Below are positions 17,675 to 27,857 of a stretch of DNA of 64,000 nt, in pieces (the first letter of the stretch is position 1; each line of letters begins with the position of its first letter). This stretch comes from Catellatospora bangladeshensis. GTDB taxonomy: Bacteria; Actinomycetota; Actinomycetes; Mycobacteriales; Micromonosporaceae. The position numbers were made by a program, and so were the translations under genes. Location of the stretch: positions 310,001 to 374,000 of the forward strand of contig NZ_BONF01000008.1 of assembly GCF_016862575.1 (NCBI RefSeq). Direction: 5' to 3'. Below the pieces are notes generated by a model. It had not been told where the DNA came from, did not search any database, and was given only the letters and a program-made list of their open reading frames with translations.

Positions 17675-17693
17675 CCCAAACGTCCCGTTTGGG
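17675..17693. promoter_or_regulatory. palindrome between divergent genes
   Basis: CCCAAACG (17675-17682) and CGTTTGGG (17686-17693) are perfect 8-bp arms with a 3-bp spacer. They sit in the 58-bp gap between the divergent starts at 17659 and 17718, a position suited to an operator controlling one or both genes. Confidence 0.45.
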
Positions 17694-17717
17694 CAGACTC
17701 GATTTCCGGGAGGCGCG

Positions 17718-18476
17718 ATGCGCGCGTACGCGAGCGGCTTGTTGTGGTTTCTCGGGGTCTGCGGTCTCGCCGCGCTCGCGGTCGTGCTGATCCGCCGGTC
17801 CTGGCCGCCGGACCGCCGCGCCGACACCCACGACGTGCTCAGCGTGGTCTTCTCGATGACCGGCACGCTGTACGCCGTCGTCGCCGCGTTCGTCTTCATC
17901 GACGTGTGGCAGATCGGCAACGACGCGCGCGACGCCACCTACCGTGAGGCGCAGGCGGTGCAGTCGGTGGCATGGGCCGCCGACGCCGGGCCGCCGGAGG
18001 CGCGAGCGCGCATCCAGGCCGTCTCCCGCGCCTACCTCCGGGAGATCATCGACCGGGAGCTGCCGCGGCTGCGCGACGGCAAACCCGTCGGCGACCAGGG
18101 CTGGACCATGCTGAACGAGCTGCGTACGGTGTCCGCGCAGCTGCCCGTGTCCACTGACGAGGGTGAGTCGGCGGGGGCCGCGGTGCACGCGGTGATGCAG
18201 GCCCGGGAGGACCGGCTCGCCCTGGCGGACAAGCGGATCGGCGACGTGACCTGGTTCGCGCTGCTGTTCGGCGCGCTGCTGGCGGGGATGCCGATCCTGT
18301 TCTTCCGGTTCGACCACATCGGAACCCAGCTCGCGATGACCAGTGCCGTGGCCGGGATGATCACGTTGCTGCTGTTCACCATCCACCAGATCGAGCGGCC
18401 GTTCACCAGCACCGAACGGGTTCCCGCGACGGCATACCAGAACGCGGCCGACCGCCTCGACGTGCTGAGCCGCTAG
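17718..18476 (+). CDS. DUF4239 family (bestrophin-like) membrane protein
   Basis: 252 aa. Two N-terminal hydrophobic segments (about 5-25 and 40-65) and two C-terminal ones (about 178-198 and 202-222) flank a helical soluble stretch, the layout of DUF4239. Some relatives are annotated bestrophin-like ion channels; transport is not proven. ATG 17718 follows GGGAGG with 4-nt spacing. Its stop overlaps that of the convergent gene by 4 bp (CTAG). Confidence 0.8.
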   Translation: MRAYASGLLWFLGVCGLAALAVVLIRRSWPPDRRADTHDVLSVVFSMTGTLYAVVAAFVFIDVWQIGNDARDATYREAQAVQSVAWAADAGPPEARARIQAVSRAYLREIIDRELPRLRDGKPVGDQGWTMLNELRTVSAQLPVSTDEGESAGAAVHAVMQAREDRLALADKRIGDVTWFALLFGALLAGMPILFFRFDHIGTQLAMTSAVAGMITLLLFTIHQIERPFTSTERVPATAYQNAADRLDVLSR

Positions 18477-18895
18477 CGGCGCGCCCCGTCGCCCAGCGGC
18501 TGCGCGGACGGCCGCCGGGCGGCGGGCGCGGTCGTCGCGCGGCCCGCCCGGTAGGCGGCCGGGCCGACGAAGCCGATGCCACCGGCCGCCAGCACCAGCA
18601 GGCCGAGCCAGGTCGCGGCGATCTGGTCGCCCTCCTGGGTGCCGCCCACCGCGAACACCATCACCAGGAACCACGGCACCGCGGCCAGCCACAAGCCCCA
18701 GGCCGTGCCGGTCACGGTGCGCGCGAACCAGCCCAGCAGCAGGCTGACGCCGAACGCCAGCGGCGGCAGCCACAGCGCGGGCCAGCCGCCGATCCGGTAC
18801 GGCGTGTACACGGCCTCCAGCAGCGCGGTCATGCCCCCGAGGAACACCGCGAGCAGCGCCCCGACCCCGCGTATCGCGAAGTCCAGCAGCTTCAC
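18473..18895 (-). CDS. membrane protein coupled to mshB
   Basis: 140 aa with four hydrophobic segments (about 8-30, 40-60, 68-85 and 95-118) and a Pro/Arg-rich tail. It starts at ATG 18895, overlapping the mshB stop by 4 bp (ATGA), so it is co-translated with mshB. A small membrane protein next to mshB is common in actinobacteria (DUF6113-like by position); the function is unknown and the family assignment is tentative. Confidence 0.7.
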   Translation of the reverse strand: MKLLDFAIRGVGALLAVFLGGMTALLEAVYTPYRIGGWPALWLPPLAFGVSLLLGWFARTVTGTAWGLWLAAVPWFLVMVFAVGGTQEGDQIAATWLGLLVLAAGGIGFVGPAAYRAGRATTAPAARRPSAQPLGDGARR

Positions 18896-19752
18896 TCCGG
18901 CAGTCCGGCGAACAGATCCGTCTCCCAGCCGTACGGGCCGTCGCCGCGCCCGCGGTCGCCCACCGCGAGCGTGTAGTGCTCGACGCCCATGAACTCCTGG
19001 CCGAAGTTGCCGGCGATGGAGTAGAGCCAGGACGTGTCCGGGATCTGGGTGGCGTGCGCCTTCAGCGCGGCGACCTTCGCGTCGTGGAAGTCCGAGCCGT
19101 CGATGCAGGCGGCGACCTCCTCGTCCGGCGTGCCGAACGGGAACTCCGACACGTCGGTGACCGCCGCGAACGGGTTGTCCGTGGAGTCGCGCAGCGCCTC
19201 GACGCCCGCCTTGAGCACGCTCAGCGGCATCGCGGTCCAGTAGATCTTGGCGGGGCCGAAGCCGCGCTCGGCGGCCAGCTCCGAAGCGCGCATCGCGACC
19301 CGGTGCGCCTGGATGTGGTCCGGGTGGCCGTAGAAGCCGTTCGGGTCGTACGTGACGACGACCTGCGGCCGCACCTCATCCATGATCTTGAGCAGGTGGT
19401 CGGCGGCCTCGTCGAGATCCGCGCCCCAGAACGCGCGCTTGTGCTCGTTGGCCGGGGTGCCCATCATGCCCGAGTCGCGGTAGCGGCCCGCGCCGCCGAG
19501 CATCCGGTGGTCGATCGGGCCCAGCGCCGCCAGCGCCTGCCGCAGCTCGGTGAGCCGGTAGCCGCCGAGCTGGTCGGCCTGCGCGGCCTCCAGCTGGGCC
19601 AGGTCGGGCACGTGGATCTCGCCCTCCTCGCCCAGGGTGCAGGTCACCAGGGTGACGTGCGCGCCCGTCGCGGCGTAGTGGGCCATGGTCGCGCCGGTGC
19701 CGATCGACTCGTCGTCGGGATGCGCGTGCACGAACATAATGCTGCGAGCCAC
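18892..19752 (-). CDS. mshB: mycothiol biosynthesis deacetylase MshB
   Basis: 286-aa zinc deacetylase of the LmbE/PIG-L family. It deacetylates N-acetylglucosaminyl-inositol to GlcN-Ins, the second committed step of mycothiol synthesis. The zinc site reads AHPDDE (10-15) and [10 protein letters not shown] (about 140-149). An extended length and the [12 protein letters not shown] insert match MshB rather than the conjugate amidase Mca. Start is GTG 19752. Its presence implies mycothiol as the main low-molecular-weight thiol. Confidence 0.94.
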   Translation of the reverse strand: MARSIMFVHAHPDDESIGTGATMAHYAATGAHVTLVTCTLGEEGEIHVPDLAQLEAAQADQLGGYRLTELRQALAALGPIDHRMLGGAGRYRDSGMMGTPANEHKRAFWGADLDEAADHLLKIMDEVRPQVVVTYDPNGFYGHPDHIQAHRVAMRASELAAERGFGPAKIYWTAMPLSVLKAGVEALRDSTDNPFAAVTDVSEFPFGTPDEEVAACIDGSDFHDAKVAALKAHATQIPDTSWLYSIAGNFGQEFMGVEHYTLAVGDRGRGDGPYGWETDLFAGLPE

Positions 19753-19820
19753 CCGGTCACTCTAGCCCGCATCAGGCAAACCGCCACGCGCCGACCTCCC
19801 GCGTCGATAGCATCGCGGCC

Positions 19821-21536
19821 ATGGAGGCGCAGCAGCCTGACGGGCCGGGGCCTGGCCACCGCATCGCCGTCAGTGCTGACGGCCTTCGGGTGGGGCACCT
19901 GCACGATCGCGTACTCGACATCGACGAGCCGCTCGGCCGCCGGTCCCGGACCGTGGCCGACGACGTGGACGACTTCGCCCTCGACCGCACGGGCACCGTC
20001 GTGACCTGGACCTCGGGCGGCCGCCTGTTCCGGGCCGACACCGACGGCGTCACCGCCCTGGCCACGCCCGGCCCGGTGCGCGCGGCGCGGCCCGATCCGA
20101 CCGGGCGGCGCATCGCGTACCTGTACGAGGGCACCCTGCGGGTGGCCTCCGCCGACGGCGACGACCTGCTGGCCGGGGAGCCGGACGGGGTGCGCTGGGG
20201 CGAGACCGACCCGTACGCCGCGTACTTCGGCCGGGGTTCGGGCTGGTGGTGGTCCCCTGACGGGGAGAGCGTGCTGGCCACCCGGCGCAGCGGCGACCAG
20301 GTCTCGCTGCACCTGCTCGACCTCGACGGCGGCTGGGTGGACGTGCACTGGGACCGCGAGATCTACCCGTACCTCGGCGCGGTGCGCTGGGCCGACGGCG
20401 GCCCGCTGATCACCGCGCTGCGCCGCTCGCAGGGGCACGGCCTGGTGCTGGCGGTGGACCGGCGCACCGGCGAGACCCAGGTGCATGCCGAGCTGGCCGA
20501 CCCGCGCTGGGTCAACCCCATCGCCGGTACGCCGCGCCACCTGGCCGACGGCCGGGTGCTGGTCGGCGGCGAGATCTCCCACGACGGGTACGACGCGCGC
20601 TGCCTGTTCGCCGACGGCACCCTGCTCACCCCGCCCAACCTGTACGTCCGGCGCGTCGTGGGCCGCCTCGGCCCCGGCTCGGCCGGTGGCGAGCTGGGCG
20701 ACCTGCTCATCGAGGCCAGCGAGGGCGAGCCCGCCGAGCAGCACCTGTTCCGGGTACGCAGCAGCACCAGCGGCGGCATGGTGGTGCACCGGCTCACCAG
20801 CGCCCCGGGCTGGCACAGCGCCGCCTGCGGCGGGGACACGGTGGTGACCGGGTTCCGCAGCCTGGACGACGAGGGTGTGCAGCTCACCGTGTGGCACGCC
20901 GGCAACATGGTCGCAGAGCTCACGCCGCGCCGCCCGGTCCCCGCGACCACCAACCGCCCGACCCTGGACCGGGTAACCGACCGGCGGCTGCCCACGGCCG
21001 TGCTCTACCCGCCCGGCCACGTCTTCGGCCGTCGCCTGCCGGTGCTGCTGTGCCTGCCGCACACGCCCACCGCGCAGCAGGTGCGCAACGACCACGAGGC
21101 GTTCACGCAGGCCCGGCACTGGGCCGAGGCCGGGTTCGCGGTGGTGCTGGTGGACGGGCGGGGCACGCTCGGGGTGTCGCCGAGCTTCGAGAAGGTGACC
21201 CACCGCCGGGTGGCCGACCTGGCCGTCGCCGATCACGCCGAGGCACTGCGGATCATCGCCGACAAGCACTCGGACCTGGACCTCACCCGCGTCACGGCGT
21301 ACGGCAGCGGCTTCGGCGGCTGGCTGGCCGCGATGCTGGCGGCACGCCGCCCGGACACGGTGCGCGCGGCGATCGCGGTGGAGCCCTGGGACTGGTCGGC
21401 GCTGCCGCCACCGCTCGCCGAGCGCTACCTGGGCCCGCGCGAGCTGGACAGCGAGATCTACGCGCGGCACGCCCTGGACGACCTCCCACCCACCGTCGTC
21501 ATCCAGGAAGCCGCCCCCACCACGATCCCGTCGTGA
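19821..21536 (+). CDS. S9 prolyl-oligopeptidase-like protein, degenerate and truncated
   Basis: 571 aa. The N-terminal ~370 residues form a DPP4-type beta-propeller (ETDPYAAYFGRGSGWWWSPDG and IYPYLGAVRWADGG are typical). An alpha/beta-hydrolase domain follows (LPVLLCLPHTP, VVLVDGRGTLGVSPSFEK). The nucleophile elbow reads G495-S-G-F-G-G500; the family pattern is G-x-S-x-G-G, so residue 497 is Gly where Ser is expected. Only ~70 residues follow, so the usual catalytic Asp and His region is absent. It is likely inactive, perhaps a binding protein or a decaying gene. It ends in a hairpin and a family A repeat. Confidence 0.75.
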   Translation: MEAQQPDGPGPGHRIAVSADGLRVGHLHDRVLDIDEPLGRRSRTVADDVDDFALDRTGTVVTWTSGGRLFRADTDGVTALATPGPVRAARPDPTGRRIAYLYEGTLRVASADGDDLLAGEPDGVRWGETDPYAAYFGRGSGWWWSPDGESVLATRRSGDQVSLHLLDLDGGWVDVHWDREIYPYLGAVRWADGGPLITALRRSQGHGLVLAVDRRTGETQVHAELADPRWVNPIAGTPRHLADGRVLVGGEISHDGYDARCLFADGTLLTPPNLYVRRVVGRLGPGSAGGELGDLLIEASEGEPAEQHLFRVRSSTSGGMVVHRLTSAPGWHSAACGGDTVVTGFRSLDDEGVQLTVWHAGNMVAELTPRRPVPATTNRPTLDRVTDRRLPTAVLYPPGHVFGRRLPVLLCLPHTPTAQQVRNDHEAFTQARHWAEAGFAVVLVDGRGTLGVSPSFEKVTHRRVADLAVADHAEALRIIADKHSDLDLTRVTAYGSGFGGWLAAMLAARRPDTVRAAIAVEPWDWSALPPPLAERYLGPRELDSEIYARHALDDLPPTVVIQEAAPTTIPS

Positions 21537-21539
21537 AAG

Positions 21540-21580
21540 GAGCCGGGCCCCCCGCGGAAGTCTCCGCGGGAGCCCGGCTC
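21540..21580. terminator. GC-rich hairpin terminator
   Basis: GAGCCGGG...CCCGCGGA (from 21540) pairs with TCCGCGGG...GCCCGGCTC (to 21580) around a 3-nt loop, just after the S9-like stop. Confidence 0.75.
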
Positions 21581-21584
21581 TGGC

Positions 21585-21651
21585 GATCTTGCGTGAAGTG
21601 TTGCCGTTATGCCCTTTTGGGGCGTGTCGTACCCACCGTCCGTGCAAGATC
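21585..21651 (+). repeat. family A 67-bp palindromic element, copy 1
   Basis: 67-bp imperfect palindrome bounded by GATCTTGCG and CGCAAGATC-type ends (here GTGCAAGATC). It lies between convergent genes. It is the most diverged copy and lacks the outer AAGATC-N5 extension seen at the other copies. Confidence 0.85.
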
Positions 21652-21670
21652 GCCGGGTGAGGGGGTCACC

Positions 21671-23410
21671 TCACTGCTTGACGAACGCGCGGGTGAAGGC
21701 GGGGTAGCCGAAGATGCTGTCGATGTAGAGGCCACCGACCTTGGTGCCGTGGATGTAGAAGGCGACGTCGGCGTAGAGGGGCACCGCCGGGGCGAGCTCC
21801 TTCATGATCCGCTCGTCGATCTTCGCCCACTCGTCGGCCTGCTTGGCCGGGTCCATGCCCAGCACCCGGTCGAACTCCGCGTTGATCGCGTCGTTGTTGA
21901 TGAAGGACGTGTTGCTGTTGCCCTCCGGCTTGATGTTGCGGCCGTCGAAGAGCACCGGCAGGATCGCGGCGCCGCTCGGCCAGTCGGCCGCCCAGGAGTC
22001 CAGGTACAGGTCCCACTGGTTGTTCTTCTTCTTGGTCTCGTCCAGCTTGCTGTCCGAGGGGGTGGTGCGCACCGTGATCTTGAAGCCGGCCTTCTCCAGG
22101 TTGTTCTTCAGCTGGGTGCCGATCTCCTGGTCGCCCGAGTCGTCGCTGATGACCAGCACCAGCTCGGGGGTCTTGCCGGCCAGCGTCGCCTTGGCCTTCT
22201 CGATGTCGCCGTTCTTGCCGGCCGGGTACACGTCGAAGGACTTGAAGCCCAGGGTCGACGGCGGCATCAGGGTGGTCATCGGGGACGCGACATAGTCGCC
22301 GCCCAGCGTCTTGATCAGGCCCTCGCGGTCGATCGCGTAGTTGAGCGCCTGGCGCACGGTCAGGTCGGTGACCCGCTGCGTGTTGATGGTGAGCCGGTTC
22401 GCGCTCGGCGTCGGCTCCAGCAGGGTGCGGCCCTTGAGGGTGCCGTCAGCGGACACCTTCGCCACCCGGGAGGTGGCCACGCCGTTCCAGCCCAGCGTCG
22501 CCGCGTCGGCGCCGTCGGTGATGATCCGGTCGGTCTGCGCGGTGGCGTCGGGGCCGAACTGCCAGACGAACTTGTCCGGGTACTGGTGGCGCACCGGGTC
22601 GGTGGCCGGGTCCCAGTGCTCGTTCTTCTCGAAGACCAGCTCGACACCGGCGGTGTTCTTGGTCAGCTTGTACGGGCCGGACGCGAACGGCGCGGCGTCC
22701 AGGTCGACGCCGGTGTCCTTGGCCGGCGGCAGCGGCGCGGTCGACGGCAGCGACGCGGCGAACGGCAGGTCACAGTGCGGCTTGGCGAACTCGAAGCGCA
22801 GCGTCTTGTCGTCCGGCGTGGTCAGGCCCGGCGGCAGCGAGGTCTTGTTGGCCTTGAAGTCCCACTTGGTGTCGAACGCCGCGGTGTCGGCGAGCCACTC
22901 CTGGATGTAGGTCGGGCCGCCGGCGAGGTCGGGGTTGAACGAGCGGGCGATGCCGTACGCGATCTCCTTGGAGGTGATCGGGCTGCCGTCCTCGAACTTC
23001 ACCCCGCTCTTGATCTTGAATTCCCAGACCTTGCAGTCGTTGTTGACGTTCACGCCCGGGGTCTCGGCCAGGTCGCCGACCAGGGTGACCTTGCCCTTGC
23101 CGTCGTCCTTCCAGGTGGTCAGGAAGCGAGCGAAGAGCGGAGCGGTGTTGAGACCCACGAAGTTGTAGATGCGCTGCGGGTCCAGGTGCGAGATCTTGGT
23201 CTCGCGCAGGATGGTGAGGGTGCCGCCCTTGACGGCCCCCGGGACCTCGGGCGCCGGGCCGAGCGAGTCCTTGGGGTCGGTGGCGATGACCCCGCTGGAC
23301 TGCCGGTTGGGGTCGATGCCCGAGTTGCCGTCGGTGTTCTCCGTGCAGGCGCTCAGGCCCACGACGAGCGCGAGCGCGCCGCCGGCGGCCAGTGCCGCTC
23401 TCGTTCTCAT
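21671..23410 (-). CDS. peptide ABC transporter substrate-binding lipoprotein
   Basis: 579-aa family 5 solute-binding protein (SBP_bac_5). A lipoprotein signal ends in the lipobox GLSAC (about residues 18-22), so it is tethered outside the membrane. The mature protein has the family's GGTLTILRETKISHLDPQ start and VRQALNYAIDREGLI segment. It probably binds oligopeptides, but nickel and sugar ligands also occur in the family. ATG 23410 follows a TGGAG SD. It is the last gene of the operon, 99 bp after the permease gene, an unusual order. Confidence 0.92.
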   Translation of the reverse strand: MRTRAALAAGGALALVVGLSACTENTDGNSGIDPNRQSSGVIATDPKDSLGPAPEVPGAVKGGTLTILRETKISHLDPQRIYNFVGLNTAPLFARFLTTWKDDGKGKVTLVGDLAETPGVNVNNDCKVWEFKIKSGVKFEDGSPITSKEIAYGIARSFNPDLAGGPTYIQEWLADTAAFDTKWDFKANKTSLPPGLTTPDDKTLRFEFAKPHCDLPFAASLPSTAPLPPAKDTGVDLDAAPFASGPYKLTKNTAGVELVFEKNEHWDPATDPVRHQYPDKFVWQFGPDATAQTDRIITDGADAATLGWNGVATSRVAKVSADGTLKGRTLLEPTPSANRLTINTQRVTDLTVRQALNYAIDREGLIKTLGGDYVASPMTTLMPPSTLGFKSFDVYPAGKNGDIEKAKATLAGKTPELVLVISDDSGDQEIGTQLKNNLEKAGFKITVRTTPSDSKLDETKKKNNQWDLYLDSWAADWPSGAAILPVLFDGRNIKPEGNSNTSFINNDAINAEFDRVLGMDPAKQADEWAKIDERIMKELAPAVPLYADVAFYIHGTKVGGLYIDSIFGYPAFTRAFVKQ

Positions 23411-23509
23411 ATCCACTCCAGTCACTCGTGCCAGATGTGAAGGAAACCTACAAATTATGTAGCAATGATCGACGGATTTCGCCATACCCCGTCGATCACA
23501 GGTTGGCCG

Positions 23510-24496
23510 CTAACTCAGCCGGACCCGCGGGTCGATGACCGCGTACAGCAGGTCGACCACGATGTTGGCGACGACGATGAAGACCGCCGAGATGAGCACG
23601 GTCGCCATGATCGTCGAAAGGTCGCCCAGCCGGACCGCCTCGACGGCGGTACGGCCCAGGCCCTGGATGCCGAAGGTGGTCTCGGTGATCACCGTGCCGC
23701 CCAGCGCGCCGCCGACGTCGAGACCGGCGATGGTCACGATCGGCGTGATCGCAGCGCGCAGCGCGTGCCGCCCGTACGCCTTCGACTTGGTCAGGCCCTT
23801 GGCCCGCGCGGTGCGCACGTAGTCCTCGGCCAGCGTCTCCAGCATCTGCGCCCGCGACAGCCGCGCGTACACCGCGGAGAACAGGAAGGCCAGCGCCATC
23901 CAGGCCAGCACCAGGCCGGCGGCCCAGTCCAGCGGGTTCTCCCACAGCGACACGTAACGCGGCGGCGGCAGGATCTTCAGCGTGTACACGAAGACGATCA
24001 GCAGGATGCCGCCCACGAAGTAGAGCTGCATCGAGGCGCCGGTCAGCGAGAAGCCGATGGCCAGCCGGTCGAAGACGGTGCCGCGTTTCAGCGCCGACAG
24101 CATGCCCAGCCCGATGCCCAGCCCCAGCCACAGGATCGCGGCCGGGATGACGATGCTCAGCGTCACCGGGATGACCCGGGCGAAGATGTCGGTGACCTCC
24201 TCGCCGTTGGTGTACGAGTACCCCAGGCAGGGCGCGTCGCACCGGCCGCCCTGGGCGCTGCCCAGGTCCCGGCCCACGAAGATGCCCTTCATGTAGCCGG
24301 TGTACTGGTCGAACAGCGGGTCGTTGAGGCCCAGCTCGTCACGCATGCGGTCGAGCCGCTCGGCGTTGCAGTTCTTCTCGCACATGGTCGCGACCGCGTC
24401 GCGGGGCAGCATGAAGAACATGCCGAACGCGACCAGGCTGACGGCGAACAGGGTCAGCGCGCCGAGCAGCAGCCGCTTGATCAGGAAACGCAGCAT
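23510..24496 (-). CDS. ABC transporter permease, DppB/OppB type
   Basis: 328-aa inner-membrane permease with about six hydrophobic segments; the first is at about 10-30. The binding-protein-dependent transport signature (EAA loop) lies in the YVRTARAKGLTKSKAYGRHA region. A ~100-residue extracytoplasmic loop with four cysteines (CEKNC, GRCDAPC) follows the first segment, somewhat longer than in many DppB proteins. It pairs with the DppC-type permease encoded 9 bp upstream. Confidence 0.92.
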   Translation of the reverse strand: MLRFLIKRLLLGALTLFAVSLVAFGMFFMLPRDAVATMCEKNCNAERLDRMRDELGLNDPLFDQYTGYMKGIFVGRDLGSAQGGRCDAPCLGYSYTNGEEVTDIFARVIPVTLSIVIPAAILWLGLGIGLGMLSALKRGTVFDRLAIGFSLTGASMQLYFVGGILLIVFVYTLKILPPPRYVSLWENPLDWAAGLVLAWMALAFLFSAVYARLSRAQMLETLAEDYVRTARAKGLTKSKAYGRHALRAAITPIVTIAGLDVGGALGGTVITETTFGIQGLGRTAVEAVRLGDLSTIMATVLISAVFIVVANIVVDLLYAVIDPRVRLS

Positions 24497-24505
24497 GCCC
24501 CGCCC

Positions 24506-25507
24506 CTACCGCGAAGACTTGGGGTCGAGCGCGTCGCGCAGGCCGTCCCCGAAGAGGTTGAAGGTGAGCACCAGCAGGAAGATCACGAAGCCGGGGATGA
24601 TGAGGTACATCGGGTCCCCGTCCATGTAGTCCAGGCTGTTGCTGATCATCACGCCGAAGTCCGGCGTCGGCTCGACGATGCCGATGCCCAGGAAGGACAG
24701 CGCCGCCTCGCCGGTGATGTAGCCCGGCACCGCCAGCGAGAAGGTGACCAGGATCGGCGCCCACAGGTTCGGCAGCAGCTGCCGGAACAGGATGTGCCCC
24801 AGCCCCGCGCCGCTGGCCCGCGCCGCCTCCACGAACTCCCGTTCCCGCAGGGAGATCACCTGCCCGCGGACCAGCCGGGCCGTGCCGGTCCAGCCGAACA
24901 TCGCGAACAGCAGGATCATCACCGCGATCCGGAACGGCACGTCGATCTCGTCGCGCGGGCCGTAGAAGCGCGCGGTCACCGTCGGCATCACGGCCAGCGC
25001 GAAGATGAGGAACGGCAGCGCCAGCGCGAAGTCGATGACCCAGCTGATCACCGCGTCGATCCAGCCGCCCAGGTAGCCCGCGACGATGCCGAGCACGATG
25101 CCGATCGCCGTGGTGATCACGGCGGCCGAGGTCGCGATGAGCAGCGAGGTGCGCAGGCCGTACACCAGGCGGATGAAGATGTCCCGGCCCAGCTTGGGCT
25201 CCAGGCCGAACCAGTGGTCGCCGGAGATGCCGCCGAGGTAGCCCAGCGGCAGGCTGTTGTTGGCGATCCGGTCCTGGAACTGCTCGTACGGCCCGATGCC
25301 GTAGAGCAGCTCGACCAGCGGCGCGGACACGCCCAGCACCACCAGGAAGAGCATGATCCAGCCGCTCACCATCGCGGTGCGGTTGCGGCGCAGCCGCTCC
25401 CAGGCCAGCCGGCCGGGCGAGCGCCCGACCATGCCCCGCTCCGGCGCGACCGGCACCGCCGTCGGGTCCATCCCCGCCGGGTCGGTCTCGATCTGCAACA
25501 TGCTCAC
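24506..25507 (-). CDS. ABC transporter permease, DppC/OppC type
   Basis: 333-aa permease with a cytoplasmic N-terminus (about 1-45), an N-terminal helix (OppC_N-type) and five further membrane segments. The EAA-loop signature [20 protein letters not shown] lies at about 215-235. It forms a heterodimeric channel with the DppB-type protein. The start overlaps the stop of the upstream ATPase gene by 4 bp. Confidence 0.92.
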   Translation of the reverse strand: MSMLQIETDPAGMDPTAVPVAPERGMVGRSPGRLAWERLRRNRTAMVSGWIMLFLVVLGVSAPLVELLYGIGPYEQFQDRIANNSLPLGYLGGISGDHWFGLEPKLGRDIFIRLVYGLRTSLLIATSAAVITTAIGIVLGIVAGYLGGWIDAVISWVIDFALALPFLIFALAVMPTVTARFYGPRDEIDVPFRIAVMILLFAMFGWTGTARLVRGQVISLREREFVEAARASGAGLGHILFRQLLPNLWAPILVTFSLAVPGYITGEAALSFLGIGIVEPTPDFGVMISNSLDYMDGDPMYLIIPGFVIFLLVLTFNLFGDGLRDALDPKSSR

Positions 25508-26544
25508 TCGGTCACCTCCGAAACGTGCGCCGTAGCCTGCGCCGGGACGAGCACGGCTGCTTCCGGCCCGGCCGGCTCCGGGAAGTGGCAGGCCACCGCC
25601 TGGGCACTGCCGTCGCGGGTGATCAGGGCCGGTTCCTCGGTGGCGCAGATGTCCTGCGCCTTCCAGCAGCGGGTGCGGAAACGGCAGCCCGACGGCGGGT
25701 TGAGCGGGGTCGGCACGTCGCCGGTGAGGCGGATGCGCTGCCGGGGCTCGCCGAACGCGGCCACGTCCGGCACCGCCGAGAGCAGTGCCTTGGTGTACGG
25801 GTGCCGCGGCCGCTCGTAGATGTCGGCGCGGTCGCCGACCTCGACGACCTTGCCCAGGTACATCACCGCGACGCGGCGGCTGAAGTGGCGCACCACGGCC
25901 AGGTCGTGCGCGATGAACACGAACGCCAGGTCCAGCTCCCGCTGCAGGTCGCGCAGCAGGTTGACGACCTGCGCCTGGATCGACACGTCGAGGGCGGACA
26001 CCGGCTCGTCGGCGACGATCAGCTTGGGGCGCAGCGCGAGCGCGCGGGCGATGCCGATGCGCTGGCGCTGGCCGCCGGAGAACTCGTGCGGGAAGCGGTT
26101 GTAGTGCTCGGGGTTGAGCCCGACCAGCTCCAGCAGCTCCTGCACCCGCGTCTTGATCCCGCCCGGCGGCTTGATGCCGTTGACCTCCAGCGGCATCGCC
26201 ACGATCTTGCCCACGGTGTGCCGCGGGTTCAGCGACGAGTACGGGTCCTGGAAGATGATCTGCAGGTCCTGCCGCAGCGGGCGCATCGCCGAGCGGCCCA
26301 GCCGGGTGATGTCGCGGCCCTCGAACTCGATCGAGCCGGACGTCGGGTCCAGCAGCCGGACCAGCATCCGGCCGGTGGTCGTCTTGCCGCAGCCCGACTC
26401 GCCGACCAGGCCGAGCGTCTCACCGGGGTGCACGTCCAGGTCGACCCCGTCGACGGCGCGCACCAGCGCCTTGCCCCCGGCCGCCCCCTGGCGCACCGCG
26501 AAGTGCTTGGTCAGCCCGCGTACCTTCAGCAGCGGTTCGGTCAC
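25504..26544 (-). CDS. ABC transporter ATPase, DppF/OppF type
   Basis: 346-aa ATP-binding subunit. Walker A GESGCGKT (48-55), Q-loop [17 protein letters not shown] signature [17 protein letters not shown], Walker [14 protein letters not shown] and the switch His in [11 protein letters not shown] are all intact. The C-terminal oligopeptide-transporter domain has a CRFRTRC...C...C cysteine cluster (about 297-330), typical of Fe-S-binding Dpp/Opp ATPases. GTG 26544 overlaps the preceding stop (GTGA); longer in-frame extensions run through the upstream gene and are not credible. Confidence 0.93.
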   Translation of the reverse strand: MTEPLLKVRGLTKHFAVRQGAAGGKALVRAVDGVDLDVHPGETLGLVGESGCGKTTTGRMLVRLLDPTSGSIEFEGRDITRLGRSAMRPLRQDLQIIFQDPYSSLNPRHTVGKIVAMPLEVNGIKPPGGIKTRVQELLELVGLNPEHYNRFPHEFSGGQRQRIGIARALALRPKLIVADEPVSALDVSIQAQVVNLLRDLQRELDLAFVFIAHDLAVVRHFSRRVAVMYLGKVVEVGDRADIYERPRHPYTKALLSAVPDVAAFGEPRQRIRLTGDVPTPLNPPSGCRFRTRCWKAQDICATEEPALITRDGSAQAVACHFPEPAGPEAAVLVPAQATAHVSEVTE

Positions 26545-27590
26545 TGGGCCACCCCCACGTGCGCGATCTCCTCGGTGTAGATCGAGGTCCGGCGGTCCTC
26601 GGGCAGGTGGCAGGCGACACGGTGGCCGTCGGCCAGCACCGGCAGCAGCTGCGGCACGTCCGCCGCGCAGGGCTCGGGCTTCATCGCGTACGCGCAGCGC
26701 GGGTGGAACGCGCACCCGGCTGGCACGTTGATCAGGCTCGGCGGGTTGCCCTTGATCGGCTTGAGGTCGACGTCCGGGTCGCCGTGCAGGCTCGGGATGC
26801 TGGCCAGCAGGCCCCAGGTGTACGGGTGCTGCGGGCCGCGCATCACCTGCGCCACGGTGCCGTGCTCGACGGCGCGGCCGCCGTACATGACCAGCACCTC
26901 GTCGGCGACCTGGCTCACCACGCCCAGGTCGTGGGTGATCAGGATGACCGCGGAGTGGAACTCGCGCTGCAGGTCGGCGAGCAGGTCGAGGATCTGCGCC
27001 TGCACCGTCACGTCCAGGGCGGTGGTCGGCTCGTCGGCGATGAGCAGCGCGGGGTCGTTCATCAGGGACATCGCGATCATGACGCGCTGCCGCATGCCGC
27101 CGGAGAACTCGTGCGGGTACTGGCTGAACCGCCGGTCGGGCTGCGGGATGCCGACCCGGCCGAGCATGTCGACGGCGCGCTTGCGGGCCTGCGCCTTGGA
27201 CTCCCCCGGATGGTGCGTGCGGTATGCCTCCACGAGCTGGCGGCCCACCGTGTAGAAGGGGTGCAGGGCGGACAGCGGATCCTGGAAGATCATCGCGACG
27301 TCGCGCCCGCGCAGCTTCTGCATCTGGTCGTCGGGCATCCCCACCAGCTGCCGGCCGCCGAGCGTGATGGCGCCGGTGATCGTGGTCCGGGTCGGATCGT
27401 GCAGGCCCATCACCGCTAGACTGGTGACGCTCTTGCCCGAGCCGGACTCACCGACGATGCCGAGCGTCCGCCCTCTGCCGAGGCCGAAGCTCACCCCGTC
27501 CACCGCGCGGACCTCGCCGTCCGCGGTGCTGAACCGCACCCGTAGGTCGTCGACCTGCAGATACGGCGGGTCCGCAGCGTCGTGCGTCAT
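26541..27590 (-). CDS. ABC transporter ATPase, DppD/OppD type
   Basis: 349-aa ATP-binding subunit and first gene of the five-gene importer operon. Walker A GESGSGKS (47-54), signature [15 protein letters not shown], Walker [14 protein letters not shown] and H-loop [10 protein letters not shown] are intact. The C-terminal CAFHPRC...C...C cluster matches the Dpp/Opp family. ATG 27590 follows GGGAG. The promoter should lie in the 267-bp gap toward tldD. Confidence 0.93.
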   Translation of the reverse strand: MTHDAADPPYLQVDDLRVRFSTADGEVRAVDGVSFGLGRGRTLGIVGESGSGKSVTSLAVMGLHDPTRTTITGAITLGGRQLVGMPDDQMQKLRGRDVAMIFQDPLSALHPFYTVGRQLVEAYRTHHPGESKAQARKRAVDMLGRVGIPQPDRRFSQYPHEFSGGMRQRVMIAMSLMNDPALLIADEPTTALDVTVQAQILDLLADLQREFHSAVILITHDLGVVSQVADEVLVMYGGRAVEHGTVAQVMRGPQHPYTWGLLASIPSLHGDPDVDLKPIKGNPPSLINVPAGCAFHPRCAYAMKPEPCAADVPQLLPVLADGHRVACHLPEDRRTSIYTEEIAHVGVAQ

Positions 27591-27857
27591 TGCCGCTCCC
27601 GTCCGTGCCGATGAAGAAAACTTTCATACGCGTGCGCCAAAAGGTAACGGACCCCGGCGTGTCGGCAACAGACGCGGCACGTAACAACTGGCTAACGCCC
27701 ACCCGCCCGATCGGCCAGATCTCACCACTGAGCAGCCGAAAGAGTGTCTCGATCATTGCTCCGGCAGGCAAGTCGGACGATCAACGCGAGTGCCGCGAGC
27801 CGGGCGATCACGGCACGTGGGCGACGCGACGGGAGCCATCGGACTAGGGTGGCGATC
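27591..27857. other. divergent intergenic region, dpp operon / tldD
   Basis: 267 bp between two divergent starts. It is AT-richer near the dpp side (GAAAACTTTCATACG, 27614-27628) and must hold promoters for both directions. I see no convincing -35/-10 pair, inverted repeat or small ORF with a ribosome site. Confidence 0.5.

Noticed and set aside
23465-25819. 784-codon open frame antisense to the dpp permease genes
   Set aside because: His/Arg/Asp-rich translation typical of the antisense shadow of high-GC coding sequence; no ribosome site or domain.
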